Below the pieces are notes generated by a model. The model was not told the DNA's origin. It ran no database searches and saw nothing but the letters and a program-made list of their open reading frames with translations. A stretch of DNA of 64,000 nucleotides, from contig CAJQUN010000465.1 of NCBI GenBank assembly GCA_907163345.1, positions 124,001 to 188,000 of the forward strand, given 5' to 3'. Shown here piece by piece: positions 12,141 to 24,906 of the stretch; position 1 is the stretch's first letter, and each line of letters begins with the position of its first letter. The position numbers and the translations under genes were made by a program. The DNA is from Haberlea rhodopensis. Lineage: Eukaryota > Streptophyta > Magnoliopsida > Lamiales > Gesneriaceae.

Positions 12141-14768
12141 TGTAGGACCCCAACCCCTTAACTCGTCATTAGTGTATTTATGACGTCGTAAATAGATAAA
12201 ATATTTCATGCTTTAAAAGAATCATTCATGCTTCACCCATTCCCCATTACATAAATAATACTCAACATGACCACTTCTACCAACAATACCAACAATAAGA
12301 CTCAAGGATTTCACTCATTAACATCGCCATTGCACAACTTTTACTCCGTGGGTTTTTATAAAAAATTTGGGCAGAGTCTCCGCATAAATTGGGTTATCCG
12401 GAAATAAAACACATCACTAAAAATAACTCCCAGCCAGAGAAAATCACAATACTAAAACAGAATACTAAAACACTAAGTAAGTTCCCAGCCAGGGAAAACA
12501 CCATAATAAGAAGACATCAAAAGTGGGCTTCAACACCCTTATACAGTCCATATACATCTATTAAAACGCTCACAGGTGAGCAATGAACAAATGAGTATAA
12601 CTTTACTCGCATATATCACATCCTCTCATTTACCATTATTGATACCATGCCCCTGGTAGCATTCCACTCCAATAGCTCGAATTCACTTCAAAACCAATGT
12701 CATACCTGTTTAACCTGTTTCAGTGAAACAGCCCCCATACCGGGTGAGCATACTCCAACTCAATAATCATTCACACATGAATATATAAAACTGTAATACA
12801 ACAATTTAAATTGTTCAAGACTCATAAAATATACTCCCTGTACAATTCCGAACCAGTATAGCTTTCATGAACTGTTCTTGTTTCAACCTTATATACTTTC
12901 ATAAACATCAAATTCAATAGCGTTATTCAAAACACGATACTCATCAACACAATAAATTCAATACAAGTGAAATCTATAATTTATGCTCAATCATAAACAA
13001 TTTCATATCGCATGCAATTTGTCTATCAATCTGTCTCATTCTTAACACTTTCTCATATCGCTCATGCCCAAAGGCATCCGTACCCAACTCCATGTCCGGA
13101 CAACGTACATTTACGTGTCCACCATGCCACATATATCAAACTCAAATCACATAATACCCAACTCCCAATCCGGACAATGTACATTTACGTGTCCCCAACC
13201 ACATATATCAAACTCAATTCACATATTCGTTCCCTTATATTCAATCATCACAATTCAACAATATATGAATACTGGAATATGAAATAATTCATATTATTCA
13301 TGCTCGTACGTCACCACGTACCTTATCATTTGAATTTCTAGTCGAGCTAACCTCCTTTTTGTCCTGAGGTCTGAGATGGCTCTGCAAAAGTCCAACAACT
13401 CAATATAATCATTAATAACTCATTAAAGTGATATAAATCATCAATTCATGTTGTGTCACATAATCAAGCCCTTACACTTTACTACATGTCATAACATCAC
13501 ATAATTCAAATTTTAAACAAAGTGAAAATGCATTGAGTTCCATAAATATGATGCATGCTTTACCAAGATACTTCAAATTTCCAAAGAAAGTGGTTAGGAA
13601 TCGAATCACTTTAACACATAACATTTTTTTTTCCTTTCAAGAATGTCCACAACTCTAAATGGCCAACAAGATGTTATCTCAAACCACTTCAAGGCATTTC
13701 ATACTAGTATGAATCTAGTCTTCATCTTTAAACAAGAAAGACACTAAATCAAGGCATTTTAATCAACAATTCAATTTCAACAATAATCTGTTCAATAAAG
13801 TAAGATGATTCAATCTCCACAATCAATAACATTTTCATGCTATCCAATTCCCATTTATACTGTTCATACTTAAATTTATCGTCACATAACCGGCTTAACC
13901 CACTACACCACCACTTTAAGTTAACATTCTTCATTGTTAATACCTCATCCAACCACATACATGTATATACTTAACACATTTACACTTCAACACATGTAGG
14001 ATTACATAATTATATGCATAAACACCATCCACACACAACAACAACACATGCCCAATCCATCTCCAAAATGAATAAAGTTGATAAACATACCAATACCAAA
14101 TAAAACACCCTTATACTTGAATACAAATCCACTCCCCACAACCCAACACACACATAACTCACGCACACATTACACACTCTGCACACACACCACACACATT
14201 ACTCACGCACACACTACACACTATGCACACACACCACACAACAATGGCAACCCAAAACAACCCACTACACAAACCCAAAAATCAAACCCAAGAATGACTA
14301 ACCAAACCCCCACAATTTTCGAAGCCAACACAGCCAAAAATACAGCCCTAAATCGAACACAATACCATCAAAACACACACCAAAGTCTTGGGGAAAGAGG
14401 GCCAAGGGGAAGAGGAAGCTTACCCACAAGAGTTCCAAGCCAAACTTGAAGAGAGTAGGTTCGATTTTCTTCTTGGGAGGGAGAAAGAGATGGCTGAACG
14501 TTTTTGGTTGGGGAAGAGAAGTGATGATCGATTTTGTTTTTTGTGAAATTGGTATAGGATTATTTATTTAAAGAAAAGTCCCCTTAAAAAAATACATATA
14601 CCATTCAATTATCTTTTCATCCCAAATTATTATTTTAATTTATATCCCGACAATTTATTATTTCAAACTTCGTTTCAAAATTCGATACCCAATAATCAAA
14701 TCCCGACACGACATAAAAATATCATGATTAAATCCATTTGACAATTAATAATTATTCTGGGTATTACA
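12141..14768 (-). repeat. 3' LTR of a minus-strand gypsy element
   Basis: TGTAGGACCCC...GGGTATTACA, 2628 bp, followed at 14769 by the reverse complement of a polypurine tract (ATTCTCCCCACC) and the TTCGGGGGCGAAAT-type end of a gypsy internal region. Contains the GTACGT-CACC-ACGTAC inverted repeat (13305-13322), the C-run/G-run motif (12728-12749), a short duplicated segment around 13080-13200 and a CA-rich tract at 14146-14245. No coding sequence is recognised; the 123-residue frame at 14078-14449 is CA-repeat translation. Confidence 0.75.
14146..14245. repeat. CA-rich microsatellite-like tract in LTR
   Basis: Degenerate ACACAC/CTCACGCAC repeats. A comparable CA-rich tract occurs in the related LTR at 18813-24266. 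Confidence 0.8.
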
Positions 14769-16427
14769 ATTCTCCCCACCTAATAAAATTTCGCCCCCGA
14801 AATTTAATGCATGCTTACCATAAAGCAAACTATAAAATTTGCGTACCGTTATACAGCATCAGGTAGTGTTGTAACAACTCTGCAGGATGACAGTTATTCG
14901 AATCTTCACAGTTCACACACATGGTGTATTCACCAACGATCTCAAGACTGCAATTCACATCACTTTACCATATTCCAATATTAGCATTTAATAAGCTAAC
15001 ATATGAATTCCTTTATTCATGTAAATCAATACGAGGTTAACATCAACTTGCCCTGTTCAGTTTTGTTTACATTTCAAAAGCTCATTCCTATAATTAACTT
15101 ATCAAGAGAATTGCTAACAATTCATAAAAGCCAATACTTACAGTGTTTAGTAATCAAGCACTTTTTGTCATACTTGTGTACCTGTGTACTCGCATCGGTA
15201 TAGTTTCCTTACACAAGATCTAAATCCGTCATAGTTTACTTTCATCATAATACACATCATGTAATCGCTAAATCACGCAATCCATGCATATCATGTGTAT
15301 ATCAAAATGTACAGTGATACATCTAACACTTTTATCATAAAATACCGTCGTACATGTACGATTGCAAAAGTATGCAATCTATACCCACATCATCATATCG
15401 TACGCCACCCTTGCCTGCATGAAACATCGGTACTCTTGAGCCCCTAACATCAGCCTCTCATAATCATCTTCTGGCTATTATCTGGTGCAAAGTAATTACT
15501 AGAAAGCCCATTAGTAATTCTCACATACATATATCCACATTATACGCACCAACAACTACATATCATCAATATCAAATCATGATTATACTCCATCTAAAAC
15601 AAGGCATCAACACCAATATCGAATAATTCGTGTCATACCTTTGTAGATGGAATCATCTACAATACAAAATAGCATCATAGTATTATGATCATCACAGTAC
15701 TCACATGCTCTTAAGCATCAAACTTCCGCATTTCATCACCCAACTATCATCTTGCATGCGACAAGTACAAAATAAACTCATTAGTATTACTCAAATACTC
15801 ATAACATGACCACGTACCTTGTCATTTACGCATTTTGATATTCATAATATTTTCATCATCAAACATTAATTCCCTGCATCAAAATTTTCACGCAGTCCTA
15901 TACGCAACATCCTAAAACACACTATCACATATCTGGGTGATCGAAATTTAACATAAGAATCAACTGCATGCCTCAATGACGCAATTCATATCAATCTTTA
16001 ACTCAACCTCGAAACATAATAATTCATTAATCATGAATGTTCACAATGATCACATGTCCACAACGACATTCATAGTGATCCCACGTCATCCCGTGACGTA
16101 CCCATTAATTTCATGTCAACATGATCACGTTCACCTACCAATCCTACAATATACCAAGCTAGCATGCTTTTCACAGTAATAAATACAATCTCAAGCGATT
16201 ATCATTTTCTGTTATTCTATTTGTACAATCGATTCTCAAAATCAATATGAACTGAGATAATGCAATCAGCATCTAACATATATTCACATATATTCACATG
16301 CCAAACTAAACGTAATAGTTTACCTCAACTCCTTGTTCCTCTGGTTTCAATATCCTCTTGGGCCAACATCTCATGTACCCAAGGAACAACAATAACACAA
16401 TGTCCACATCTATCTGAAATGAACACA
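14769..16427 (-). mobile_element. Truncated, decayed internal region of a gypsy element
   Basis: Begins with the polypurine tract and, on the minus strand, a weak match to the end of a gypsy pol (a 'LLQHY' type segment near 14830-14920). No other domain could be read, and no primer site or second LTR is present before the junction at about 16428. The 5' half of the element appears deleted. AT-rich with no credible gene. Confidence 0.5.
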
Positions 16428-18321
16428 TCATCATCCTCATCCGGGATCCCCTGTATTGTCCCTGTTCTCAAAATAACCGAACCATTAAATTCTCAAAAGC
16501 CAGTTGATCATCTCATTGATCAACTAAAACCATTCTGCTATACCAGTTCCATAACCAAATATGATTAAATCACGAATTAGGGGACCACAGATATCACATG
16601 TATCTAGCCAATTATTCCATATTTCAATTTCATAGCTCGCTCCACAATAGCGGCATTTTAACCCCACGCACGCTCAACAATAGCGGCGTCATAACCGATT
16701 GTCGCTCAACGACGACAACATCCAATCATTGCTTGCTCAATAGCGGCACCGTATGGTTCCCAATGTATGTCCATTTAACGCAATTACCATCTACCATGCA
16801 TATCACTATCCATTTGTAGCAAGTACCATATACCATGCATTTCAATATCCATTTATTGCAAACACCACATACCATGCATTTCAATGTCCATTTATTGCAA
16901 TTACCACATACCATGCATTTTACATTTGCAACATTATGATAGGCTATGCTCGTACGTCATACGTACCTTATAATCCCGTAGTTCGAGTCCAACCTTACTT
17001 GAGCCCCACGACCCGATGAGTTAAGTGCTAACATGCAAATAACTCCCAATTAAACATAGGCATGCAATCTCGTGCCCAAGCACGTTCACAACTTCCAAAC
17101 CTATCGCCCATCCATGACGATTACCAAATAAAAGTCCCCAGGCTAAGCATGCATAATACCCAAAATATTCCATTTATAAGTTTAAAAGATAGCCAAAAAC
17201 CCAACTGAGAATTCCGTTTTATTAAACTTTGGCTCCAACCAATCCATTTTAAAAGTATAACATTCCAATTGGAATGTAGACATTGCCCCGGAAACGGGCC
17301 ACTCAAACCTCGATTCCAAAATCCCGACATTTTCCAAAATTTCCAAACAAACAAGTTCCTATGGGCGGCGATCGATCCCCGCTTTTAGCGCGAACGATCG
17401 CCCCTGTCCAGTGGGCAACAACGCCTTCTCGCGATCGATCGCCAATCCTCGCGATCGATCGCCAATCCGTTCGCAATCGATTGCATAGAACACGCGATCG
17501 ATCGCCTGCACTGTTCATCATCACTGTTTTTACAGCTCATCGTCACTGATTTTTACAGCTGCACGTCGCGATCGATCGCCCCTCCTCGACGATCGATCGC
17601 CACCTGAGATTTTCCGAAAAACTCGAGCTTCCATGGTTTTTTTCACACCCAAACTCAAAACCAACACCCCATACACCTTCAACACCTCAAATACACCATT
17701 TAAAACAAATAAGAACTCAACATTGGATTTTAACCAAAAATCCCCAAATTCCATAACCAATTTAAAACCCAACCAAACTCTACAATACTACTACCAAATC
17801 GAAGACAATGGTGAGGGGAAGATGAGTACCTGATTATCTTCGAGAAAATCGGCTCCCGAGCCAAGCTACCAACGATTTCTCCTCCAAGGGAGAAAAGAGG
17901 GAAATGGGGGAAGGGTTGGGCGCGTTAGAGAGAGATGGAGAGAGAGAGGGAATCCGTCTAATGACGGAATATCGAGTCTACTTGGTATATATAGTACCAA
18001 AACTCCAAAATACCAATCCCTTCACAAATACGTCATGACTCTTTAAAAGTCATCTGATTTCAATAATTACCTGCCAAACTCTATTTCCATTAACAGCCCC
18101 AGTACAAAGTACTCCGGACCCCAAATCACACCAAAGACCAAATTCCAAGGTTATCACCACGACAAGAATACAATCTCATCCCTTGGATCCAACAACTCCA
18201 AAAACTGGATTTAAAATCCCCGAGAGTCCCAACACCGCAATTAATTCATAATTGCCACAATTAAATCCATTAAGGATTATTTCCACACCGGGATTAACAC
18301 CATTAATCCCCGAGCCTCACA
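16428..18321 (-). repeat. LARD LTR remnant (probable 5' LTR)
   Basis: Minus-strand LTR of the LARD family. On the plus strand it runs from the CATCCGGGATCCCCTGTATTG block to CCCCGAGCCTCACA at 18321, the family's LTR start. About 0.7 kb of the LTR 3' end is missing at the left. It carries the hairpin stretch 16632-16748, the GTACGT-CAT-ACGTAC inverted repeat (16952-16966), palindrome cluster 3 and a TATATATA motif near 17988. It lies in the middle of an S-type LTR, whose continuation starts at 18322. Confidence 0.8.
17368..17600. repeat. CGATCGATCG palindrome cluster 3
   Basis: Five perfect and three degenerate cores, mostly GCGATCGATCGC. Centre spacings are 22, 41, 20, 22, 21, 74, 21 bp. Open frames across it (17283-17549, 17303-17524) translate the palindrome as repeated DRS/AID residues and are artefacts. 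Confidence 0.9.
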
Positions 18322-18812
18322 GAATGGATGCATGTCATGACATACATTATTGGTGCTATAATCTATTGATTATGATTGAGGTACAGGGACAACCGAATGG
18401 AGCATTAAATGTATTAAATACAGGAAGTGGTTCGTATTTAAGGCTTATGCATTTCTATATTACAATCATATTATTGTTAATATGGTTTGTTACATGCTCA
18501 TGGGTTTGGGTGTTGTTCTTGTAGGTACATTTTGGCATGAAGGGCTAAGGACGGGTCGATGCTTGAGCTAGTGAGGAGTGCTTTTGGTATAACAGGACAT
18601 GATTCTTTTGTATAGTCTCTACTCTAGGAGTAGTGTAAAGCTATATGATTAACATTCATTTGGTTGGGAATGTAATTAATCCTTTTGAAATTTTATTTTG
18701 GCACTGTAATCTTAATAGCTCGGGGCATCAACACGAATTTCATACTCTGATTTATGCATGCTTAGCTCTTATTTCACTTTTATCCGCACTTAAGGGAACT
18801 AGGTACCTTACA
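18322..18812 (+). repeat. S-type LTR, 3' end fragment
   Basis: Plus-strand match to the reverse complement of about 24907-25400 and, more distantly, 46290-46800. Shared points are the block around CTACTCTAGGAGTAG and the CACTTAAGG...CCTTACA end at 18812. The left part of this LTR was separated by the LARD insertion and is not in the window. Confidence 0.75.
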
Positions 18813-19464
18813 ACCGAAGTGGTTCGAACCAAGCTATGAAAGAAAGAATCCATGTTTATAAGCGATTCCACAATTTAAACCAAATTCCCTCAATCACCAC
18901 ATAAGATCCTTTATCGGTTTAAATTCAACTCTAAACAAATTAAAGAAGCATTGGTTCCATAATTCTTGATTTAGAACTCACCATTAAGAGTAGTAATTCA
19001 ATAAGGTGACATAATTCAACAATATAAGTCATGATACCCATTCAAGCATGTACATTTCAATTAACACTATTCCATGTTAACACATACTAGCATGTATCTT
19101 ACCCATTTATTTACACACTACACATGCTTCCAAAGGCAACACATCTCATACCATAGCCCAACACCCACCAAAACATTACAATGGCTACTAGCATAGAAGT
19201 TAGTTCTTTTCACCCCCACTAACAAGACTTAGACCCACAATTGAATCACTGCATATTAACAAGCACCTTCCATGCATGATTTTAGTCATCATATTTTAAC
19301 CAACAATGATACTAGCCAATGCACAAATCAACAACCCCCTTCTAACAATATTTCATCTAGCTACAAACCCCAACATATACATATAGTTACATGCTGAAAT
19401 ACACCTACACTTGTATATATAGCACTTATACATACTCAAATGCATCAACACTTGTATATACAAC

Positions 19465-21141
19465 TGATATGGTTGAATATCACGCGTTTTTATGCTATGA
19501 TTTGTATATGTTTTCGTGTTGATTCTTGAATTATTTTACGTTTTATGGTATATATTTCTATATTTCAGGAATCAATGTTGAAATTCATAAAAGGGGAAGA
19601 AATCAAGCTAAAATGATGAAAAAATGAATAAAGTTGAAGAAAAGAGGAAAAAAACCAGAATCCAAGACACATGTTGCTCCTTTCTCCTGAAATTACTATA
19701 TGTTCGATCCATGTTTTGGAAATGTGGTCCATATAAAGGTTGTATAACTTTCTCTTATCTTCGCGTGGACAGCTGATTCATCAAATTCGAAGTTTGTATA
19801 AGAAAGTTACGGCCAAAATACGAAACTCGCCAGAAGCTGAAAAAGGCGAAGAAAACTTATTGTGAAGCTCGATCGATCGAGCAAGCATTTCCGATCGATC
19901 GAGAAGGGCAGAAAAAGCCACGAAATTCTTACTGGAAGGCTCGATCGATCGGCCACTTCGTCCGGATCGATCGGTGGAAGGAATTTTCATTAAAATAACT
20001 TCCTTATAGAGTTTGTTTTCAACAAGGAAGTCCTTGATTCCCTTCCCATATATATTACAAACGAAAATTACAACCCAAATATATCAGACTTTAACCTAGG
20101 GAATAGCCTCCACACACCCATTCACCATCCAAAAACCACACGCCTCCTTCACACTCCTTCACCCTAATTCAACCTCATGCCAATTCCTTCACTCCACCAC
20201 ACGTAAAAACCTCCACCAAACTTCCACTCTTCTTCCAACACTCATCACCATCATCCATCATCACCACTTCACCGTAGGATTTGGAACAACCCAATGAGGC
20301 GATAAAAAGAGACGATCGAGAAGGAAGCAAGAGAAGGAGCGAGGATCTACAACTGAAGTCGGCATCGGGAGTTTATTCTTGTCTTTTAATATTTGTTTTG
20401 ATTTACTATGTTGAATTAATTTATTTATCGAGGCTAGGCGAATCCTTTGTTATGAACCTTCGATTTGATTATTTAATGATTGAATTCTTATAGTTCTTTG
20501 CATATGTTTTATGTTCTTCATGCTTTTAGAGGATTGATCACCTTTGAATGATGTTAGTATCGTAATTGAGATCGAGAGATGATTTTATGATACTGAATAA
20601 ATAACTCATACCATGGATTTAAGACCGAGATCGAGAGATGACGTCAAATACATGCGTGATAGCCATAGATATCTAGTAATTGAAAGCTAGGAGTTTTCAT
20701 GGATCTTATGCAACATTAAATTGTTAAATAAGCGAACGAGAGTTACTTGTTGCAATTCGGTGTTAGGTTTAATATAGCTCGAGAGAGTGTATTAGATAAA
20801 TTGGGAGAACTCGTCACCTTAGAAATATTTGAATATTCAATCGAGAATTGTAGGGAATTGCATTGGTGAGCCAAAGTCTCGATAATCTTCTCTAGTTGAT
20901 TTTTCTCGTTTACTTTATTTGACTTGGTTGGAATAGTAGTTTATTTTAATTAATTAGTTGTTAATTATAAATTAATTATCGTAGGTTAAATATAGTTAAA
21001 AGACATCTTATTTGGTACTTGCTTGTTAGTCCCTGTGGGTTCGTTAATCCGTATCTTCCTATCTATACTAAAACTTGACACCGTGCACTTGCGGTCTAAA
21101 ATCGTTAGATTGGAATTAATTGTTTAAAATAAAAGCGATCA
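19465..21141 (+). mobile_element. Solo LTR, Tat/Athila-like family, TSD acaac
   Basis: TGATATGG...GCGATCA termini with perfect duplications acaac (19460-19464 and 21142-21146). 1677 bp without internal region, so a solo LTR. Complete relative of the fragment at 8191-9067 and the solo LTR at 10312-11867. Palindrome cluster 2 lies upstream of a TATATATT motif near 20050. The frame at 20281-20493 overlaps the sequence shared with 8191-9067 and is not a gene. Confidence 0.9.
19868..19973. repeat. CGATCGATCG palindrome cluster 2
   Basis: Three perfect cores and one GGATCGATCG variant. Centre spacings are 22, 50, 22 bp, the same pair geometry as the related solo LTR at 10515-10759. Confidence 0.9.
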
Positions 21142-21189
21142 ACAACACATATACACACTCAAATGCACCATAACTTGTATATACAACAC

Positions 21190-21340
21190 ATAATACAGAC
21201 ACAGAGCAGTATATATGCACACACACACATCAATATATACGCACACACTCAGCAGAATACACACACACAGCAGTATATACACTCACAACAGCATATACGC
21301 ACACACAAGCTGAATCACATACTCACGCACACACAGTTAC
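21190..21340. repeat. CA-rich microsatellite-like tract
   Basis: ACACACACA runs mixed with CAGTATATAC motifs. The 69-residue frame at 21163-21372 is its translation. Confidence 0.8.
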
Positions 21341-21447
21341 ACAAATGCAGCAAAATATCAGCACATACATAGCAATATACACCATATACGCAGCAATATA
21401 CACATACATGTACCAACCAATTTTTCCCCAAAAATCGTCCCCCAAAC

Positions 21448-23843
21448 TGTGATGTCCGGGGATTAATGGTGGTAATCCCGGTGCGGTAATAATCCTTGAT
21501 GGATTTTTAATTGTGGCAATTAGGAATTAATTGCGGTTTGGCGTCTCCCGAGGTTGTTAAATCGGACATTTGTGATCGTTGGATCCAAAGGTTGAGATTA
21601 TATTCTCATTTTGGTGAAAACCTATGAGTTGGGTTTTTAGTGGGACTTGGAGTCCGGGTGCCTTATGTTGGGGCCAGTATGGGGATTTGAGGTTGGAGAG
21701 AGAGTTTTTGATGTATTTGTGGAGGTATTGGTTTGTTGGGGTATTTTGCTATATATACCCGTTAGACTCGAGATTTCCGTCATTTGGCACGGAATCACTT
21801 CTCTCCCACTTCTCTCCCTCTCTTATCGTGAAACCCCTCTTTCCCCTAAACCCTTCCCCTCTTTCCCCTTCAACAAAATCTTTGGAAACACGATATAGGG
21901 GCCGGATTTCTTGAAGAAAAGCTGGTAATCTCTCATGTAGCTTTGATTTGATAGTAATTTTGTTGAATTTGATTGAGTTTTGAGGTTGGTTTGGGTTGGG
22001 TGATTTTGGTGAAAATCTTGAAATCTTTTGGGTTTGTTTTAATTCAAGTCTAACACCCTTCTTGGAGGTTCTTGGATGTTGTGGTTTTGAGTTGGGAGGA
22101 GTTGGGGTATGTTTTGGGGAGGTTTCAAACTTTTAAAAATGGTGGTTTTCGAGTTGCAGGGCATGGCGATCGATCGCCCATAGCAGGCGACCGATCGCAT
22201 GCAGGCAGTACGCTTTTCAGCATTGTGGCGATCGATCGCCACTTTTGGAGCGATCGATCACCTCGCGTCAGAGAGGTCTGGCGATCGATCACCATATCGA
22301 GCGATCGATCGCCAAGGGGCTAGCGATCGATTGCCCGGTATAGCGATCGATCGCCAGCAGGTGATTTTTGGAATTCTTGGCTTTTTCGTGGGATTTTGGA
22401 TTTGTGACTTAAATGGTCGGCTTCCGGGGCAATGTTCTCATTCCAATGGGAATGCTAGACTTTTAAAATGGTTTTGTTGGAGCCAAGTAAATTAAATGGA
22501 ATTCTCGGATGAATTCTTGGCTATCTTTTTAACTTGTTGAATGGTATATTTTGAGTATTATGCATGCTTAGCCGTGTGGCTTTTATGTTGGTAATCGTCA
22601 TGGTTAGACGATAAGTTTAGAAGTTTGAACGTGCTTGGGCACGTGGTAGCATGCTTGTTGTTGATTGTGAGTTTTGTGTGTTAGCACATAATTCATCGGA
22701 TCGTGGAACTCGGGCGAAGTCGGACTCGAACTACGGAAAGTATAAGGTACGTATAACGTACGAGCATAGCCCTTTATTTTTTTAAATGCAATTGTTGAGT
22801 GCATGACACCCTGTATTGCAATAAATGTATATGGAAATGCCTGATACATGGTTTTAGCAATAAACGGATATTAACGGATATTGAAATACATGGCTAATGG
22901 TAATTGCTACAAATGGATGTATATGCATTGGGAATTGCATGGTGCCGCTTTTGAGCGAGCAATGATTGGATGTGGTCGCCTTTGAGCGAACATCGGTTAT
23001 GTCGCCACTGCTGTTGAGCATGCGTGAGACTGAAATGCCGCTATTGTAGAGCGAACAATGAAATAGAACTATGGAAACATAAAAGAGATATATGGGATAT
23101 TTGTGATCATTGTTTAATGATTTGATATTATTGTTATAATGTCGGTATGTGGCAGTGAATTCGTTAATCAATGTAATGATTAACTGGCAATTGGGAATTT
23201 GAGGGTTTCGGTTATTTTGAGAACAGGGACAGTACAGGGGATCCCAGATGAGGATGATGCCATCCAGGGAGTATCTCTTATATTTCATAGCATTTACATG
23301 TTGTAAATTATGAATTGTATTATTTGTGATTATGGGATTTGGGATATTGGTATGCTCACCCCGCGTGGGGGCTGTCTCTGTTGGGGCAGGTTATTAGGTA
23401 CATTGATGGCTTGGAATTGAGCTCGAGCGGTGGATTCGAGGTACTCCCAGGATCGAGGTACCATCGACGGTATTGAGCATGATATTTTATACATTAGATA
23501 CACGCCTACTTATTCGGCGCTCGCATGTGAGCAGTATTATGTGTATATGGAATGTATAAAGATGGCAATGGCCTTTCTCTTTTCATTTATGTGTTGCATG
23601 CAACTATTTATGAATTGCAAAATGAATTGAGAAGTATATTAGTGTATGTTGAAAGGTGCATGACATGTTTTATGGAATATGTTGGGAAAGTATAGACATT
23701 ACACGATTAATGTAAAGGAAATTTTTAGATGGCATTCATGCTAGAGTTGCATGTAATTACTTTCCCCTTGTTAACATGATAGTATGCACTAAGTACAGTG
23801 GTTAATACACTAATATCGGGTTAAGGGCACGGGGGTCCTTACA
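21448..23843 (+). mobile_element. Solo LTR of the LARD family, TSD caaac
   Basis: TGTGATGTCCGGGG...GGGTCCTTACA, 2396 bp, flanked by perfect duplications caaac (21443-21447 and 23844-23848). No primer site or polypurine tract. In order it holds the terminal inverted repeat, TATATATA (about 21750), palindrome cluster 4, the GTACGT-ATA-ACGTAC inverted repeat (22748-22762), a hairpin stretch (22933-23050), the GGGATCCC/CCATCCAGGG block and the CACCCC-GGGGGCTGTC motif (23356-23374). It gives the family's LTR layout free of nested insertions. Confidence 0.92.
22166..22354. repeat. CGATCGATCG palindrome cluster 4
   Basis: Four perfect and four degenerate cores. Centre spacings are 21, 41, 22, 31, 20, 22, 20 bp, all close to multiples of 10.5. 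About 400 bp downstream of the TATATATA motif of the same LTR. Confidence 0.9.
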
Positions 23844-24266
23844 CAAACCACCAACAATCCATGAAGAATTCGATGCGCAAAGAGGGATAAATGGCTAGGG
23901 TTTCTTGTAACATCTTACCCACAAGAATCTTGGACGAAAATAGCGTTTGAACATGGAAGAAGAAAAGAACCGAGGGTTTTTGTGTGTGTAAAAGTGGGAA
24001 GTCTGTGTCTTATTTTTAATCCAACACTAAAATAATTTACACCATACAATTCCATTTATGTTCCCCTTTTTAACTTCCCAACCTCAAATAATAAGACTAT
24101 TATTAATACTAGTTTCCTTAGGTTTAATTTACTTTGCAAGTTCAACCCGGAATTATTTATCCCAACTCCGTTCCAAAATCTGATACTCATGATTGAAATC
24201 CCGACATATAATAAAAAAACACCATAATTAAATCCAATGAACGATTTAAATATTTCGGACATCACA

Positions 24267-24670
24267 CAAGTTATCCATTAAATCATGCATAATCATTGAT
24301 AATTAAGTACATAAATCGTGTATTTCTAGACTCAACACCAACAAATCCACCTTCCAAAAATTTTATTCAAATAAGTGCAATTTTTCAAAACTTTATTCAC
24401 GAGTCTTTCTCCTATTCCTTTATTTGTTATGGCTTTGAAATTCTTCCCCTGTTGATCAAATTTTAGGGACTTTTATGCGTTTACATAGTTGTTACGCTTC
24501 TGGAAATTTCCATTCTCTAATTTGGAATCTCCAATCAAAGAGTTTTTATTTAAAAAAATTGTGGTTGAAAAAGCATTTGTATATATTGGGACTTGAAAGA
24601 GTAATGTATGTGTTTTTCAATGGCAGTAGCCTCGACCCTGAAATCTTGCAGATTCCGGAGGTGTCTCCCT
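24267..24670. other. Unclassified sequence, possible oldest layer
   Basis: Not similar to any other part of the window that I could see. AT-rich on the left, more mixed composition towards 24640-24670. Open frames of 70 residues or so occur on both strands without recognisable domains. It lies between the two nested stacks and is the only stretch not explained by an LTR element. Confidence 0.4.
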
Positions 24671-24906
24671 CGACTAGGGGTGGTTAACGGATTGATCCGA
24701 TCCGGATCGGTCCGGAACCGTTCGGTTCCAGATCCGATAATCCCAGAATCGGCCCGATCCATTAAGGACCAGATCGGATCCTGTTCCAGTCAAACCGGTT
24801 CCGAGTTGGACCGGTTCGAACCCGGAACCGATTTGTTTAAATTTTTTTTTCACAAAATATAACTTATATTAGCTTAAATAAATAAAAAAATTAAAAAAAT
24901 GGATCC
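24671..24906. repeat. hAT-like or GGTTCGG-type dispersed repeat fragment
   Basis: Starts CTAGGGGTGGTTAACGG and continues with alternating GGATCGGTCCGG / CCGGTTCGAACC motifs, then an A/T-rich end. AGGGGTGG plus GGTTCGGTTC repeats are common at ends of short non-autonomous hAT-like elements in plants. The second terminus is not visible because an LTR begins at 24907. Confidence 0.35.

Larger units (their letters stand above)
18813..24266 (-). repeat. Minus-strand gypsy-type LTR broken by two solo LTRs
   Basis: Three separated pieces (18813-19464, 21147-21447, 23849-24266) form one LTR that resembles 12141-14768. Both have a CA-rich tract, a CTTACCCACAAGA segment and an AATCCCGACAT...ACATCACA end. 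Removing the two solo LTRs leaves about 1.4 kb, and its left end is not visible. Small open frames here are not supported as genes. Confidence 0.55.

Noticed and set aside
14078..14449. 123-residue open frame.
   Set aside because: Threonine/histidine-rich translation of a CA-repeat tract in an LTR, without any domain.
17368..17600. Regular short palindromes separated by variable sequence look like a CRISPR array.
   Set aside because: The repeat core is only 10-12 bp, the spacers about 9 or 30-40 bp, and all clusters lie in plant LTRs. There are no cas genes or prokaryotic context.
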